Shown piece by piece: positions 50,454 through 60,469 of a stretch of DNA of 64,000 nt. The notes under the pieces were generated by a model. It worked only from the letters and a program-made list of their open reading frames with translations, was not told the DNA's origin and searched no databases. The position numbers were made by a program, and so were the translations under genes. Location of the stretch: contig NZ_JBHSBN010000020.1 of assembly GCF_042650605.1 (NCBI RefSeq), positions 62,001 through 126,000 on the forward strand, given 5' to 3'. This DNA is from Micromonospora_J zhanjiangensis. Its GTDB lineage: Bacteria; Actinomycetota; Actinomycetes; Mycobacteriales; Micromonosporaceae. Position 1 is the first letter of the stretch. Every line of letters starts with the position of its first letter.

Positions 50454-52105
50454 TCCGCATCGCCGCGCGCCGCCGTACCATCGTGCCGGTCGGCGCCCTC
50501 GTCGCCGGCCTGCTCGTCGCCGTGGCCGGCTGCTCCACCGGGGGCGGTCCGGCCGCCGGCGCGGCCGGGCGGCCGCGCTCCGGCGGCACCGTCACCTGGG
50601 CCGTGGAGACCGAGCCCATCACCCTCAACCCGCACCAGTACGCCCAGGCCAAGACCCGCCTGCTGGTCTGGAACACGTTCGAGTCGCTGCTCAGCTACGA
50701 CAAGGACGGCAGGCTGGTGCCGTGGCTGGCCACCGGCTGGCAGACCGCGCCGGACGGGCGGACCTACACGGTGGCCCTGCGCGACGGGGTCACCTTCTCC
50801 GACGGCACCCCGTTCGACGCGACGGCCGTCAAGGCCAACGTCGACAAACTCCGCGAGCCCGGGTACGCCCCGGCCGTCGCCGCCGTCCAACTGCGCAATC
50901 TGAAGTCCGTCGAGGTGGTCGACCCGCACACGGTACGGCTCACCCTCACCGCCCCGGACGTGCTCGTCCTGGACTTCCTCGCGTCCCCGCAGGGCGCCCA
51001 GGTCTCCCCGAAGTCGCTGCGCGAGGCGAAGAACCTCAAGGCCGGCGGGACCGATCTGGCCGGCACCGGCCCGTTCGTGCTGGACCGCTACGTCCCCGGC
51101 CAGGAACTGCACTACACGCGCAACCCCGGCTACGACTGGGCACCGCCCACCGCCGGCCACACCGGACCGGCGTACCTGGACGGGATCACCTACCGCTTCC
51201 TCAAGGAGTCGGCGGTCCGGGTCGGGGCGCTCACCTCCGGTCAGGTGCAACTGGTCGAGGGCGTACCGGCCACCGACCAGCCGCTGGTCAGCGCCAACCG
51301 GAACCTGCGGCTGACTCGCGCGCTGAACTCCGGCTCGGCCTACTCGTACTACTTCAACACCTCGCACGCGCCCTTCGACGACCTGCGGGTCCGGCGGGCG
51401 TTCCGGGAGGCCGTCGACGTGGACACCGTGCTACGGGCGGTCTACCGGGACACCGCCACCCGGGCGTGGAGCGTGGTCAGCCCGTCCAGCCCGCTGTACG
51501 ACAAACGGCTGCGGGGCAGCTACGGCGGCGACGCCGCCAAGGCCAACGCCCTGCTCGACGAGGCCGGCTGGCGGCAGCGCGACACCGACGGCTACCGGGT
51601 GAAGGACGGCCGGCGGCTCACCGTCCGGCTGGTGCAGTCCGCCCCGTACGTGCGGGACCGCCGCGACGTGCTCGCCCAGGCCGTGCAGGCCGCGGTGAAG
51701 CAGAGCGCCGGCATCGACCTGAAGGTCTCCCTGGTCGACCAGGGCACCGCCCAGCGGGCGCTGGACACCAACCAGTACGAGGTGTTCGACAACTCCCGCG
51801 CCGACACCGACGCCGGGGCCGCGCTGAACCTGTTGCTGCACACCAGGGGCGCGATCAACCGGACCAAGGTCGACGACCCGCGGGTCGACCGGCTTCTCGA
51901 CGACGGTCAGGCCACCGCCGACCCGGCGAAGCGGGCCGCGGTCTACGCCGAGTTGCAACAGCGGGTCGTCGGCGAGCAGGCGCTGCTGCTGCCGCTCTAC
52001 GCCCCGGCCGACCAGATCGCCGCCAGCGTCACCGTCGGTGGGGTCCGCTTCGAACCCACGGCCGGCGTGCCCGCGAGCGCGTACGACCTGTGGATCGGGA
52101 ACTGA
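50450..52105 (+). CDS. Dipeptide/oligopeptide-type ABC transporter substrate-binding lipoprotein
   Basis: 551 aa. Signal peptide ends LLVAVAGC (lipobox; Cys28). The SBP_bac_5 domain follows: GGTVTWAVETEPITLNPHQY, YDKDGRLVPWLATGWQTAPD, TVALRDGVTFSDGTPFDATA, and TGPFVLDRYVPGQELHYTRN. Captures a small solute outside the cell for the permeases downstream. Leader and oxygenases suggest an organosulfur ligand; that is inference. Confidence 0.92.
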   Translation: MIRIAARRRTIVPVGALVAGLLVAVAGCSTGGGPAAGAAGRPRSGGTVTWAVETEPITLNPHQYAQAKTRLLVWNTFESLLSYDKDGRLVPWLATGWQTAPDGRTYTVALRDGVTFSDGTPFDATAVKANVDKLREPGYAPAVAAVQLRNLKSVEVVDPHTVRLTLTAPDVLVLDFLASPQGAQVSPKSLREAKNLKAGGTDLAGTGPFVLDRYVPGQELHYTRNPGYDWAPPTAGHTGPAYLDGITYRFLKESAVRVGALTSGQVQLVEGVPATDQPLVSANRNLRLTRALNSGSAYSYYFNTSHAPFDDLRVRRAFREAVDVDTVLRAVYRDTATRAWSVVSPSSPLYDKRLRGSYGGDAAKANALLDEAGWRQRDTDGYRVKDGRRLTVRLVQSAPYVRDRRDVLAQAVQAAVKQSAGIDLKVSLVDQGTAQRALDTNQYEVFDNSRADTDAGAALNLLLHTRGAINRTKVDDPRVDRLLDDGQATADPAKRAAVYAELQQRVVGEQALLLPLYAPADQIAASVTVGGVRFEPTAGVPASAYDLWIGN

Positions 52106-52106
52106 C

Positions 52107-53042
52107 GTGGCCCGCTCCCGCGTGCGCGCCGTGACCCGCCGGGTCGGCACCGGTCTGGTGGTGCTCTGGGCCGCCGCCACGGCCGCCTACCTGGCGTTGC
52201 TCGCCGCGCCCGGCGACACGGTGGACGCCATCGTCGGCGACGGCGCGGACACCCCACAAATCAGGGCCGAGATCATCGCCGAGTGGGGGCTGGACCGGCC
52301 CGCCGTCGTGCAGTACCTCGACTACCTGCGCCGGCTGGCCGGCGGTGACCTGGGCCGGTCGTACCTGCTGCACCGGCCGGTCGCGGAGGTGATCGGCGAG
52401 CAACTCGCCCCGACGGTGACCCTGGCCGTCGCGGCGGCCGGGCTCGGCGTGCTGCTGGCCCTCGTCGTCGCCGTCGCCACCGCCGGGCCGCGCCGGCGGT
52501 GGTTGCACCGGGCCAGTTCGGGGGTGGAACTGCTGCTGGTGTCCACGCCGGGTTTCCTCATCGGCATCGTGCTGCTGACCGTGTTCTCGTTCCGGCTCGG
52601 CTGGTTCCCGGTCGCCGGTGACCAGGGCCCGGCCGCCCTGGTGCTGCCGGCGGTCACGCTCGCCCTGCCGGTCGCCGGGCTCCTCGCGCAGGTGTTACGC
52701 GACGGTCTGGACAAGGCGCTGGACGAACCGTTCGTGCTCACCGCCCGGGCCCGGGGCGTCCGGGAGCGGGTGGTGCTGGTCCGGCACGCGCTGCGGCACG
52801 CCCTGCTGCCGGCGGTCACCCTGGCCGGCTGGCTCTTCGGGGCGCTGCTCGGTGGCGCCGTCATCGTCGAGCAGGTGTTCGGCCGGCCCGGCCTCGGGCA
52901 GGTCACCCTGGCCGCGGTGACCAGCAAGGACATGCCGGTGGTGCTGGCCGTGGTGACGCTGTCCGCCGCCGTGTACGTGGTGGTCAACACCGCCGCCGAC
53001 CTGGCCTACCTGCTCGTCGACCCGCGGTTGCGAAGGAGCTGA
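52107..53042 (+). CDS. ABC transporter permease (DppB type)
   Basis: About 311 aa, six membrane helices. It starts RVRAVTRRVGTGLVVLWAAA, has the periplasmic loop EWGLDRPAVVQYLDYLRRLA with GGDLGRSYLLHRPV, and the cytoplasmic coupling loop ARGVRERVVLVRHALRHALL (EAA motif). GTG 52107 is the start, 1 nt after the previous stop. First of two permeases. Confidence 0.92.
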   Translation: MARSRVRAVTRRVGTGLVVLWAAATAAYLALLAAPGDTVDAIVGDGADTPQIRAEIIAEWGLDRPAVVQYLDYLRRLAGGDLGRSYLLHRPVAEVIGEQLAPTVTLAVAAAGLGVLLALVVAVATAGPRRRWLHRASSGVELLLVSTPGFLIGIVLLTVFSFRLGWFPVAGDQGPAALVLPAVTLALPVAGLLAQVLRDGLDKALDEPFVLTARARGVRERVVLVRHALRHALLPAVTLAGWLFGALLGGAVIVEQVFGRPGLGQVTLAAVTSKDMPVVLAVVTLSAAVYVVVNTAADLAYLLVDPRLRRS

Positions 53043-53044
53043 CG

Positions 53045-53971
53045 ATGACCGTGACGCTGGGCGACCTGCCCGCCGGCACCGGCCGGCCGACAACCGCCCA
53101 CGCCGGCGCGCCGGCGGTACCCGAAACCGACACGTCCGCCCCGGTGGTCGTCCGGCCGCCCCGGCGCCGGCCCGGACCGGGCGTGCTGGCCGCCGGGGCG
53201 TACCTGGTCCTGCTGGTCCTGGCGGCGGTCCAGCCCGGGCTGCTGGCCCCCGGCGACCCGCTCGCCGCCGACCCGCTGACCGTGCTGTCGCCGCCCGGGG
53301 CGGCGCACTGGTTCGGCACCGACCACCTCGGTCGGGACGTGTTCACCCGGGTGGTGCACGGTGCCGGGCACTCGCTCGTCATCGGGGTGGCCGCCACCGC
53401 CGTGGCGGTCACCGCCGGGGTGCTGCTCGGGCTGGCCGCCGGCCTGGCCCACCGGTTCGCCGACGAGGCGCTCAGCCGGTCCTTCGACGCGCTGTCGGCG
53501 TTCCCGATGCTGCTGCTGGCGTTGCTGTTCGTCGCCGTCGCCGGCCCCGGCACGACCAGCCTGATCGTCGCCATCGGCATCGCCACCCTGCCGCACCACG
53601 CCCGGGTGGTCCGGGCGCAGACCCTGTTGGTCCGCCAGGCCGGGTACGTGGAGCAGGCCGTCACGTTCGGGCTGTCCCGGCCCCGGTTGGTGCTGCGGCA
53701 CGTGCTGCCCAACGTGGTCGGCCCGGTGCCGGTGCTGGCCGTGATCGGGCTCGGTGAGGCGGTGCTCGCCGCCGCCGGGCTCAGCTTCCTCGGAATGGGA
53801 CCGCAACCGCCGTCGCCGGAATGGGGCGCGATGCTCTCCGAGGGCCGCAACTACCTGCAGGTGGCCTGGTGGAGTTCCATCCTGCCGGGCGTGGCGGTCA
53901 CCCTCACCGTGGTGGCCCTGACCGTCGTCGGGCGGCACTGGCAGGCCCGCTTCGACGGGCGGCAACGCTGA
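53045..53971 (+). CDS. ABC transporter permease (DppC type)
   Basis: 308 aa. A Pro/Thr-rich cytoplasmic N-terminus of about 35 residues precedes GVLAAGAYLVLLVLAAVQPG; HWFGTDHLGRDVFTRVVHGA is the DppC signature and GLSRPRLVLRHVLPNVVGPV the coupling loop. The stop overlaps the ATPase start by 1 nt (TGATG). Confidence 0.92.
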   Translation: MTVTLGDLPAGTGRPTTAHAGAPAVPETDTSAPVVVRPPRRRPGPGVLAAGAYLVLLVLAAVQPGLLAPGDPLAADPLTVLSPPGAAHWFGTDHLGRDVFTRVVHGAGHSLVIGVAATAVAVTAGVLLGLAAGLAHRFADEALSRSFDALSAFPMLLLALLFVAVAGPGTTSLIVAIGIATLPHHARVVRAQTLLVRQAGYVEQAVTFGLSRPRLVLRHVLPNVVGPVPVLAVIGLGEAVLAAAGLSFLGMGPQPPSPEWGAMLSEGRNYLQVAWWSSILPGVAVTLTVVALTVVGRHWQARFDGRQR

Positions 53972-55620
53972 TGACGCCCCTGGTCGCGGTCGAGAACCTG
54001 CGCGTCGACTTCACCACCCCGACCGGTACGGTGGCCGCCGTCCGCGGGATCAGCTTCACCGTCGAGCCGGGCGAGTGCGTCGCGGTGGTGGGCGAGTCCG
54101 GCTCGGGCAAAAGCGTCACCGCCCGTACCCTGGTCGGCCTGACCGGGCCCGGGGCGCGGGTCCGCGCCACCCGATTGGAGCTGGCCGGGCGGGACGTGCG
54201 GCCGCACCGGCCGCAGGACTGGCGGCGCGTGCGGGGCCGGCTCGCCGGTCTCGTCCTGCAGGACGCGCTGGTCTCGCTCGACCCGCTGCGCACCGTCGGC
54301 GCGGAGATCGGCGAGGTGCTCGCCACGCACGCGATCGTCGGCCGCCGGGAACGCGCCGGCCGGGCCGCCCACCTGCTCGACCTGGTGCACGTGCCGGAGC
54401 CGGAACGCCGGGCCCGGCAGTACCCGCACCAACTCTCCGGCGGGCTGCGGCAGCGGGCGCTGATCGCCTCGGCCATCGCCGGCGAGCCGGCCCTGCTGAT
54501 CGCCGACGAGCCGACCACCGCGCTGGACGTCACCGTGCAGGCGCAGATCCTACGGCTGCTCGCCGAGCGGCGGGCCGACGGGCAGAGCCTGCTGCTGATC
54601 AGCCACGACCTGGCGGTGGTCGGGCAGCTCGCCGACCGGGTGCTGGTGATGCGGGACGGTCAGATCGTCGAGGCCGGACCGACCGCCCGGCTGCTGGAGT
54701 CGCCCGGGCACCCGTACACGCGTCAACTGCTCGACGCGGTGCCGTCGGTGGCCTCGCGCGGGCGGCGGCTCAGCGTGCCGACCCGGCTGCGCCCGGACTG
54801 CGTGGGACCGGCGCTGGCCCGTCCGCCGCTGCCGGTCCGGCCGGAGGTCCGACCGGACGACACCGTGCTCGCCGCGGTCGACCTGACCAAGCGGTACGGC
54901 ACGCACACCGTCGTCCGGGACGTCTCGTTCACCATCGGCCGGGGCGAGACGCTGGGGCTGGTCGGCGAGTCCGGCTCCGGCAAGAGCACGGTGGCCCGGA
55001 TCGTCGCCGGCCTGCTCGCCCCGGACGGCGGCTCGGTCACCTTCGAGCGGACGCCCTGGTCGGGCGTGCCCGAGCGGTTCCGTCGACCGCTGCGCCGCCG
55101 GCTGCAGGTGATCTCGCAGGACCCGCTGAGTTCGTTCGACCCGCGCTACACCGTCCGGCGGGTGGTGGCCGAGAACCTGGACGCCGACGTCGACCGGGCC
55201 GGGCGTATCGACCGGGTGGTGGACCTGCTGCGCCGGGTCGGTCTCGGGCCGGACCTGCTCGACCGGCACCCCCGTGCATTGTCCGGCGGCCAGCGGCAAC
55301 GGGTCGCCATCGCCCGCGCGCTGGCCCCGCGGCCCAGCCTGCTGGTCTGCGACGAACCGGTGTCCGCGCTGGACGTGTCCGTGCAGGCACAGGTCCTGGA
55401 CCTGCTGGCCGAGCTGCGGGCCGCCGACGGGACCGCGCTGCTGTTCATCTCGCACGACCTGGGCGTGGTGCACCACCTGGCCGACCGGGTGCTGGTCATG
55501 CGGGACGGCGTGGTGGTGGAGCAGGGGCCGGTGGGCGACGTCTTCAGCTATCCCCGCCACGACTACACCCGCGCGCTGCTCGACGCGCTGCCGTCGCTGG
55601 TCACCACCGGTCGAGCGTAG
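53971..55620 (+). CDS. Fused double ATP-binding protein (DppD-DppF)
   Basis: 549 aa with two ATPase domains. First: Walker A VGESGSGKSVTARTLVGLTG, signature LSGGLRQRALIASAIAGEPA, Walker B LLIADEPTTALDVTVQ. Second: VGESGSGKSTVARIVAGLLA, LSGGQRQRVAIARALAPRPS and LLVCDEPVSALDVSVQ. Both look active. Energises uptake through the two permeases. Located between the permeases and the oxygenases. Confidence 0.93.
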   Translation: MTPLVAVENLRVDFTTPTGTVAAVRGISFTVEPGECVAVVGESGSGKSVTARTLVGLTGPGARVRATRLELAGRDVRPHRPQDWRRVRGRLAGLVLQDALVSLDPLRTVGAEIGEVLATHAIVGRRERAGRAAHLLDLVHVPEPERRARQYPHQLSGGLRQRALIASAIAGEPALLIADEPTTALDVTVQAQILRLLAERRADGQSLLLISHDLAVVGQLADRVLVMRDGQIVEAGPTARLLESPGHPYTRQLLDAVPSVASRGRRLSVPTRLRPDCVGPALARPPLPVRPEVRPDDTVLAAVDLTKRYGTHTVVRDVSFTIGRGETLGLVGESGSGKSTVARIVAGLLAPDGGSVTFERTPWSGVPERFRRPLRRRLQVISQDPLSSFDPRYTVRRVVAENLDADVDRAGRIDRVVDLLRRVGLGPDLLDRHPRALSGGQRQRVAIARALAPRPSLLVCDEPVSALDVSVQAQVLDLLAELRAADGTALLFISHDLGVVHHLADRVLVMRDGVVVEQGPVGDVFSYPRHDYTRALLDALPSLVTTGRA

Positions 55621-55632
55621 GAGGAACCTGAC

Positions 55633-56835
55633 ATGCGCGACACCCTGCACCTGGCCGTCGCCCTGGACGGGCTCGGCTGGCATCCGGCCGCCTGGCGGCT
55701 GTCGCGCGCGCCGGCCACCGCGCCGTGGTCGCCCCGCTGGTGGGCGACGCTGGTCGGCGAGGCCGAGCGGGCCGCCCTGGACCTGGTCACCCTGGAGGAC
55801 AGCCTCGACCTGCAGTCGACCCGGCTGGACGGGCCGGACGGTCGGATCGACCAGGTCCGGGGCCGGCTCGACGCCCTGCTGGTGGCGGCCCGGATCGCCC
55901 CGCTGACCCGGCACATCGGGCTGGTGCCGACCACCAGCGTCACGCACACCGAGCCGTTCCACGTCTCCACCGCCGTGGCCACCCTGGACCACGTCAGCGG
56001 CGGTCGGGCCGGCTGGCGACCCCGGGTGTCCGCCCGCCGCACCGAGGCGCGGCACGTCGGCCGCCGGGACATCCCTCCGCTGGACCCGGCCCGGCTCGAC
56101 GACCCGGCGACCCTCCGGCTCGTCGGCGACCTGTTCGCCGAGGCCGCCGAAGCGGTCCAGGTGGTCCGCCGGCTCTGGGACAGCTGGGAGGACGACGCGG
56201 AGATCCGGGACGTCGAGACCGGTCGATTCGTCGACCGGGACAAGCTGCACTACGTGGACTTCACCGGCCGCTGGTTCTCGGTCAAGGGCCCGTCCATCGT
56301 GCCCCGGCCGCCGCAGGGGCAGCCGGTGGTCGCGGCGCTGGCGCACTCCTCGGTGCCGTACGCCTTCGCCGCCGGGCACGCCGACGTCGTCTTCGTCACC
56401 CCCACCGACGCCGGGCACGCCGCCGCGATCGTGACCGAGGTACGGGCGGCCGAGGCCACCGTCGGGCGGACCGATCCGCCGCTGCGGGTCCTGGCTGACC
56501 TGGTCGTGCTGCTCGACGGGACCTCCGGGGCGGCCCGGGATCGTCGGGCCCGGCTGGACGCGCTGGCCGGGGCCGAGTTCGTCTCCGACGCGGCCGTGTT
56601 CGCCGGCGCGCCGGACGAGCTGGCCGACCTGCTCGCCGAGTGGCACGAGGCCGGCGTGGACGGTTTCCGGCTGCGACCGGCCGTGCTGCCCGACGACCTC
56701 ACCGCGATCACCCGCGCCCTGGTGCCGGCCCTGCGTGAGCGGGGGCTGTTCCGGGCCGGCTACCCCGGCGGGACGCTGCGCGACCTGCTCGGCCTGCCCC
56801 GCCCGGCCAACCGGTACGCCGCCGTGACCGCCTGA
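55633..56835 (+). CDS. LLM-class flavin-dependent oxidoreductase
   Basis: 400 aa, luciferase-like TIM barrel: LHLAVALDGLGWHPAAWRLS, HIGLVPTTSVTHTEPFHVST, and TLDHVSGGRAGWRPRVSARR. It resembles the nitrilotriacetate/dibenzothiophene-sulfone monooxygenase group but is shorter. Probably oxidises an imported compound with FMNH2 and O2. It starts 12 nt after the ATPase gene. Residues 210-215 to 235 (ETGRFVDRDKLHYVDFTGRW) show the substrate loop region. Confidence 0.85.
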   Translation: MRDTLHLAVALDGLGWHPAAWRLSRAPATAPWSPRWWATLVGEAERAALDLVTLEDSLDLQSTRLDGPDGRIDQVRGRLDALLVAARIAPLTRHIGLVPTTSVTHTEPFHVSTAVATLDHVSGGRAGWRPRVSARRTEARHVGRRDIPPLDPARLDDPATLRLVGDLFAEAAEAVQVVRRLWDSWEDDAEIRDVETGRFVDRDKLHYVDFTGRWFSVKGPSIVPRPPQGQPVVAALAHSSVPYAFAAGHADVVFVTPTDAGHAAAIVTEVRAAEATVGRTDPPLRVLADLVVLLDGTSGAARDRRARLDALAGAEFVSDAAVFAGAPDELADLLAEWHEAGVDGFRLRPAVLPDDLTAITRALVPALRERGLFRAGYPGGTLRDLLGLPRPANRYAAVTA

Positions 56836-56851
56836 TCCCCTGGAGACCGCC

Positions 56852-58240
56852 GTGCCCAAGCAGATCATCCTCGCCGCGCACTTCCCCGGCGTGAACAACA
56901 CGACCGTGTGGAGCGACCCGGCCTCCGGCAGCCACATCGACTTCGCCTCCTTCGTCCACCTGGCCCGCACTGCCGAGCGGGGCCTGTTCGACTTCTTCTT
57001 CCTCGCCGAGGGGTTACGCCTGCGGGAACAGCGCGGACGCATCCACGACCTGGACGTGGTGGGGCGGCCCGACACGTTGACCGTGCTGTCCGCGCTCGCC
57101 GCCGTCACCAGCCACCTGGGGCTGGTCGGCACCCTGAACGTCACCTTCCGGGAGCCGTACGAGCTGGCCCGGCAGCTCGCCACGCTGGACCACCTGTCCG
57201 GCGGGCGGGCCGGCTGGAACCTGGTCACCACCTCCGACGCGTTCACCGGGGAGAATTTCCGCCGGGGCGGTTACCTGGACCGGTCGCTGCGCTACGAACG
57301 GGCGGCCGAGTTCCTGCGTACCGCCCGGACGTTGTGGGAGTCGTGGCCGGCGGACCCGGTGCCGGGCGACCGGGACGGCGGTCGGTACCTGTCCGTGCCG
57401 GCGCCCGGCGCGTTCACCCACCACGGCGAGCAGTTCGACATCGCCGGCCAGTTCACCGTGCCGCGCACCCCGCAGCTGCACCCGGTGATCCTGCAGGCCG
57501 GCGACTCGCACGACGGGCGGGAGTTCGCCGCGGCCGGCGCCGACGCCATCTTCTCCCGGCACGGCACGCTGGAGGACGGCCGGGAGTTCTACCGGGACGT
57601 CAAGTCGCGGCTGGCCCGCTACGGCCGGCGCCCTGACGACCTGAAGATCATCCCCGGGATGACCTTCGTGCTCGGCGACACCGACGCCGAGGCGCAGGAA
57701 CGCGCCCATCACATCCGTCGCCAGCAGGTCAGCCCGCAGACCGCGATCCTGCTGCTGGAACAGTTGTGGAACCGGGACCTGTCCGGTTACGACCCGGAGG
57801 GCCCACTGCCCGCCGAGAACCCGGACACCTCCGACACGGGCATCAGCCAGGGCCGGGCCGGCAGGTACGCCGACCGGATCGGCACGGCGCGGCAGTGGCG
57901 GGCGCTGGCCGAGGAGAAGGGGCTCGGCATCCGCGACCTGATCATCGAGGTCACCGGCCGGCAGTCCTTCATCGGCACGCCGCAACGGATCGCCGAGCGG
58001 ATGGACCACTTCGTGCAGTCCGACGCCGCGGACGGTTTCATCCTGGTGCCGCACCTGACCCCCGGCGGGCTGGACGAGTTCGTCGACCGGGTCGTCCCGC
58101 TGCTGCAGGAACGCGGCGTCTTCCGGACCGCCTACACCGGCACCACCCTGCGCGAGCACCTCGGCCTCGGGCCGGCCCGCCCGGTGTCGCCGGACGCGCC
58201 GTCGCCGGTCACCACGACCGTCCGCGAGGAGGCCGCGTGA
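56852..58240 (+). CDS. NtaA/SnaA/DszA-family FMN-dependent monooxygenase
   Basis: 462 aa, the usual length. Motifs: KQIILAAHFPGVNNTTVWSD, FDFFFLAEGLRLREQRGRIH, NVTFREPYELARQLATLDHL, SGGRAGWNLVTTSDAFTGEN and GYLDRSLRYERAAEFL. This family needs a separate flavin reductase and oxidises sulfones, nitrilotriacetate or sulfides. Two reductases are in the operon. The stop overlaps the next start (GTGA). ATG 56852? The first codon is GTG; either way, KQIILAAHFP follows. Confidence 0.92.
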   Translation: MPKQIILAAHFPGVNNTTVWSDPASGSHIDFASFVHLARTAERGLFDFFFLAEGLRLREQRGRIHDLDVVGRPDTLTVLSALAAVTSHLGLVGTLNVTFREPYELARQLATLDHLSGGRAGWNLVTTSDAFTGENFRRGGYLDRSLRYERAAEFLRTARTLWESWPADPVPGDRDGGRYLSVPAPGAFTHHGEQFDIAGQFTVPRTPQLHPVILQAGDSHDGREFAAAGADAIFSRHGTLEDGREFYRDVKSRLARYGRRPDDLKIIPGMTFVLGDTDAEAQERAHHIRRQQVSPQTAILLLEQLWNRDLSGYDPEGPLPAENPDTSDTGISQGRAGRYADRIGTARQWRALAEEKGLGIRDLIIEVTGRQSFIGTPQRIAERMDHFVQSDAADGFILVPHLTPGGLDEFVDRVVPLLQERGVFRTAYTGTTLREHLGLGPARPVSPDAPSPVTTTVREEAA

Positions 58241-59295
58241 AGTTCCTGCTGATCACCCTGATCACCCACCTGCCGGACCCGGTCACCGGGCGGCTGCGCA
58301 GCACCACGGCCCGGTTCCGCGACGTCGTCGAGGGTGCCGTGCTCGCCGAGGAGTTGGGCTTCGACGGCTTCGGCGTCGGCGAACGCCACGAACGGCCGTT
58401 CATCTCCTCGGCGCCACCGGTGGTGCTCAGCCACATCGCCGCGCGGACCAGCACCATCCGGCTGTTCACCGCGGTCACCACGCTCAGCCTGCTCGACCCG
58501 GTACGCGCCTACGAGGACTACGCCACCCTCGACCACCTCTCCGGCGGCCGGCTCGAACTGATCATCGGCAAGGGCAACGGCGCCGCCCAGGCGCAGCTGT
58601 TCCACGTCACCGCCGCCGACCAGTGGGACCGCAACCGGGAGGGCTACGAGCTGTTCCGCCGGCTCTGGCGGGAGGGCAAGGTCACCTGGTCCGGCCGCTA
58701 CCGCCCGTCGCTGACCGACGCGCAGACCTGGCCCCGGCCGTTGCAGCAACCCGTCCGGGTCTGGCACGGCAGCGCCACCAGCCGCGAGTCGGTCGAACTC
58801 GCCGCCCGGTACGGCGACCCGATCTTCTCGGCCAACGTCACCAACCCGGTCGAGCCGTACGCCGACCTGGTCACCCACTACCGGGAACGCTGGGTGCACC
58901 ACGGGCACGACCCGGCCGACGCCCTGGTCGGCGCGGGCACCGCCGGCTTCTACGCGGCGCGCACGTCGCAGGAGGCGCTCGCCACGTACCGGCCGATCTT
59001 CGAGGCCCGGGTGGCCGCGTTCCGGCGGCTCGGGGTGGAACCGGTCTTCCCGACCCTGGAGGACGCCGTGAAGCGCAGTTCCCTCCTGGTCGGCAGCCCG
59101 CAGCAGATCGTCGACAAGGTGCTGCGCTACCACGACCGGCTCGGTCACGAGGTGATCCACCTGTCGGCCGACGCGGACGGGCTGACCGACAAGCAGCACC
59201 GGGAGAGCCTCGAACTGTTCCAGGCCGAGGTGGCGCCGGCGCTGCGTCGACAGGTCCCCAGCCGCCCCTTCCCCGCCCCCGCCGTCGCGGCCTGA
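58237..59295 (+). CDS. LLM-class flavin-dependent oxidoreductase
   Basis: About 352 aa. Luciferase-like fold: KFLLITLITHLPDPVTGRLR, LAEELGFDGFGVGERHERPF, LFTAVTTLSLLDPVRAYEDY and LSGGRLELIIGKGNGAAQAQ, GSATSRESVELAARYGDPIF. GTG 58237 overlaps the stop of the previous gene (GTGA), so is translationally coupled. Substrate unknown; several non-identical LLM enzymes in one operon may handle a range of sulfur compounds or successive steps. Confidence 0.9.
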   Translation: MKFLLITLITHLPDPVTGRLRSTTARFRDVVEGAVLAEELGFDGFGVGERHERPFISSAPPVVLSHIAARTSTIRLFTAVTTLSLLDPVRAYEDYATLDHLSGGRLELIIGKGNGAAQAQLFHVTAADQWDRNREGYELFRRLWREGKVTWSGRYRPSLTDAQTWPRPLQQPVRVWHGSATSRESVELAARYGDPIFSANVTNPVEPYADLVTHYRERWVHHGHDPADALVGAGTAGFYAARTSQEALATYRPIFEARVAAFRRLGVEPVFPTLEDAVKRSSLLVGSPQQIVDKVLRYHDRLGHEVIHLSADADGLTDKQHRESLELFQAEVAPALRRQVPSRPFPAPAVAA

Positions 59296-59312
59296 CCAGG
59301 AACGGAACCACC

Positions 59313-60419
59313 ATGTCAGCCACCCCGTTGTCCATCCTGGACCTGTCGCCGGTGCCCGCCGGCGGCACCGTCGCCGGCGCGCTGCGCAACACCGTCGACC
59401 TGGCCCGCCAGGCCGAACAGTTCGGCTACCACCGGTACTGGCTGGCCGAACACCACCTGGCCGCGGGCGTGGCCAGTTCCGCGCCGGCCGTCCTGATCGG
59501 GCAGGTCGCCGCCGCCACCAGCGCCATCCGGGTCGGCTCCGGCGCGGTCCAGGTCGGCCACCGCACCGCGCTGGGCGTGGTGGAGGAGTTCGGCACCCTG
59601 GACGCGCTCTACCCGGGCCGCATCGACCTCGGCCTGGGCCGCTCCGGCCAACGCCGCACCGAGCTGGCCGCCGAGGCGCCCGGGACGGGTCCGGCCGGGG
59701 CTGAGTCCTCCCCCGCCGGGGACCCGGCGCCGCCCACCGAGGAACGGGTGGTCGGCGGGCTGCTCATCCCGCCGCCGTTCTGGTACGCCCACCTGGTCGG
59801 CTCGCCCCGCTTCGCGCTCGCGAGCGCCTTGCTGCACCAGCCCGGCGCGCAGCCGCCGCCGTTCGCCGGACAGGTGGCCGACATCCTGGCCCTGCTGCGC
59901 GGCGACTACCGCGACGCGGACGGTCTCGACGCGCACGCCGTACCCGGCGAGGGAGCCGGCGTACAGGTGTGGCTGCTGGGCAGCAGCGGCGGCGAGAGCG
60001 CCCGGCTCGCCGGCGCGCTCGGGCTGCCGTTCGCCGCCAACTACCACGTCAGCCCGGCAACGGTGCTGGAGGCGGTCGCCACCTACCGGGCCGCGTTCCG
60101 GCCGTCGGCGGCCCTGAACCGACCGTACGTCTCGGTGTCGGCGGACGTCGTGGTCGCCGACACCGACGCGCGGGCCCGCCGGCTCGCCAGCCCGTACCCG
60201 GCGTGGGTGCGCAGCATCCGCGGCGGTGGCGGCGCCATCCCCTTCCCCAGCCCGGAGCGGGCCGCGGCCGACACCTGGACCGACGCGGACCGCGACCTCG
60301 TCGACGACCGGGTACGCACCCAGTTCGTCGGCGCACCCGACACGGTCACCGAGCGGCTGCGGGTGCTGCGCGACGTCACCGGGGCCGACGAGCTGCTGGT
60401 CACCACCATCACCCACTAA
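59313..60419 (+). CDS. MsnO8-type LLM oxidoreductase, apparently truncated by an in-frame TAA
   Basis: 368 aa. Starts SATPLSILDLSPVPAGGTVA; LARQAEQFGYHRYWLAEHHL, GSGAVQVGHRTALGVVEEFG and GRIDLGLGRSGQRR are MsnO8/luciferase-like motifs; VWLLGSSGGESARLAGALGL follows. The reading frame stops at TAA 60417-60419 after VTTITH, but the same frame continues HADRVASYDLLAKEWLR to TGA at 60471-60473, matching the normal C-terminus of this family. So the last 17 codons are cut off, probably by a TAC-to-TAA change. Activity may survive. Confidence 0.87.
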   Translation: MSATPLSILDLSPVPAGGTVAGALRNTVDLARQAEQFGYHRYWLAEHHLAAGVASSAPAVLIGQVAAATSAIRVGSGAVQVGHRTALGVVEEFGTLDALYPGRIDLGLGRSGQRRTELAAEAPGTGPAGAESSPAGDPAPPTEERVVGGLLIPPPFWYAHLVGSPRFALASALLHQPGAQPPPFAGQVADILALLRGDYRDADGLDAHAVPGEGAGVQVWLLGSSGGESARLAGALGLPFAANYHVSPATVLEAVATYRAAFRPSAALNRPYVSVSADVVVADTDARARRLASPYPAWVRSIRGGGGAIPFPSPERAAADTWTDADRDLVDDRVRTQFVGAPDTVTERLRVLRDVTGADELLVTTITH

Positions 60420-60469
60420 CACGCCGACCGCGTCGCCTCGTACGACCTGCTGGCCAAGGAGTGGCTGCG

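Noticed and set aside
54550..57246. 898-codon open frame antisense to the transporter ATPase and monooxygenases
   Set aside because: It crosses several real genes on the other strand and has no motif.
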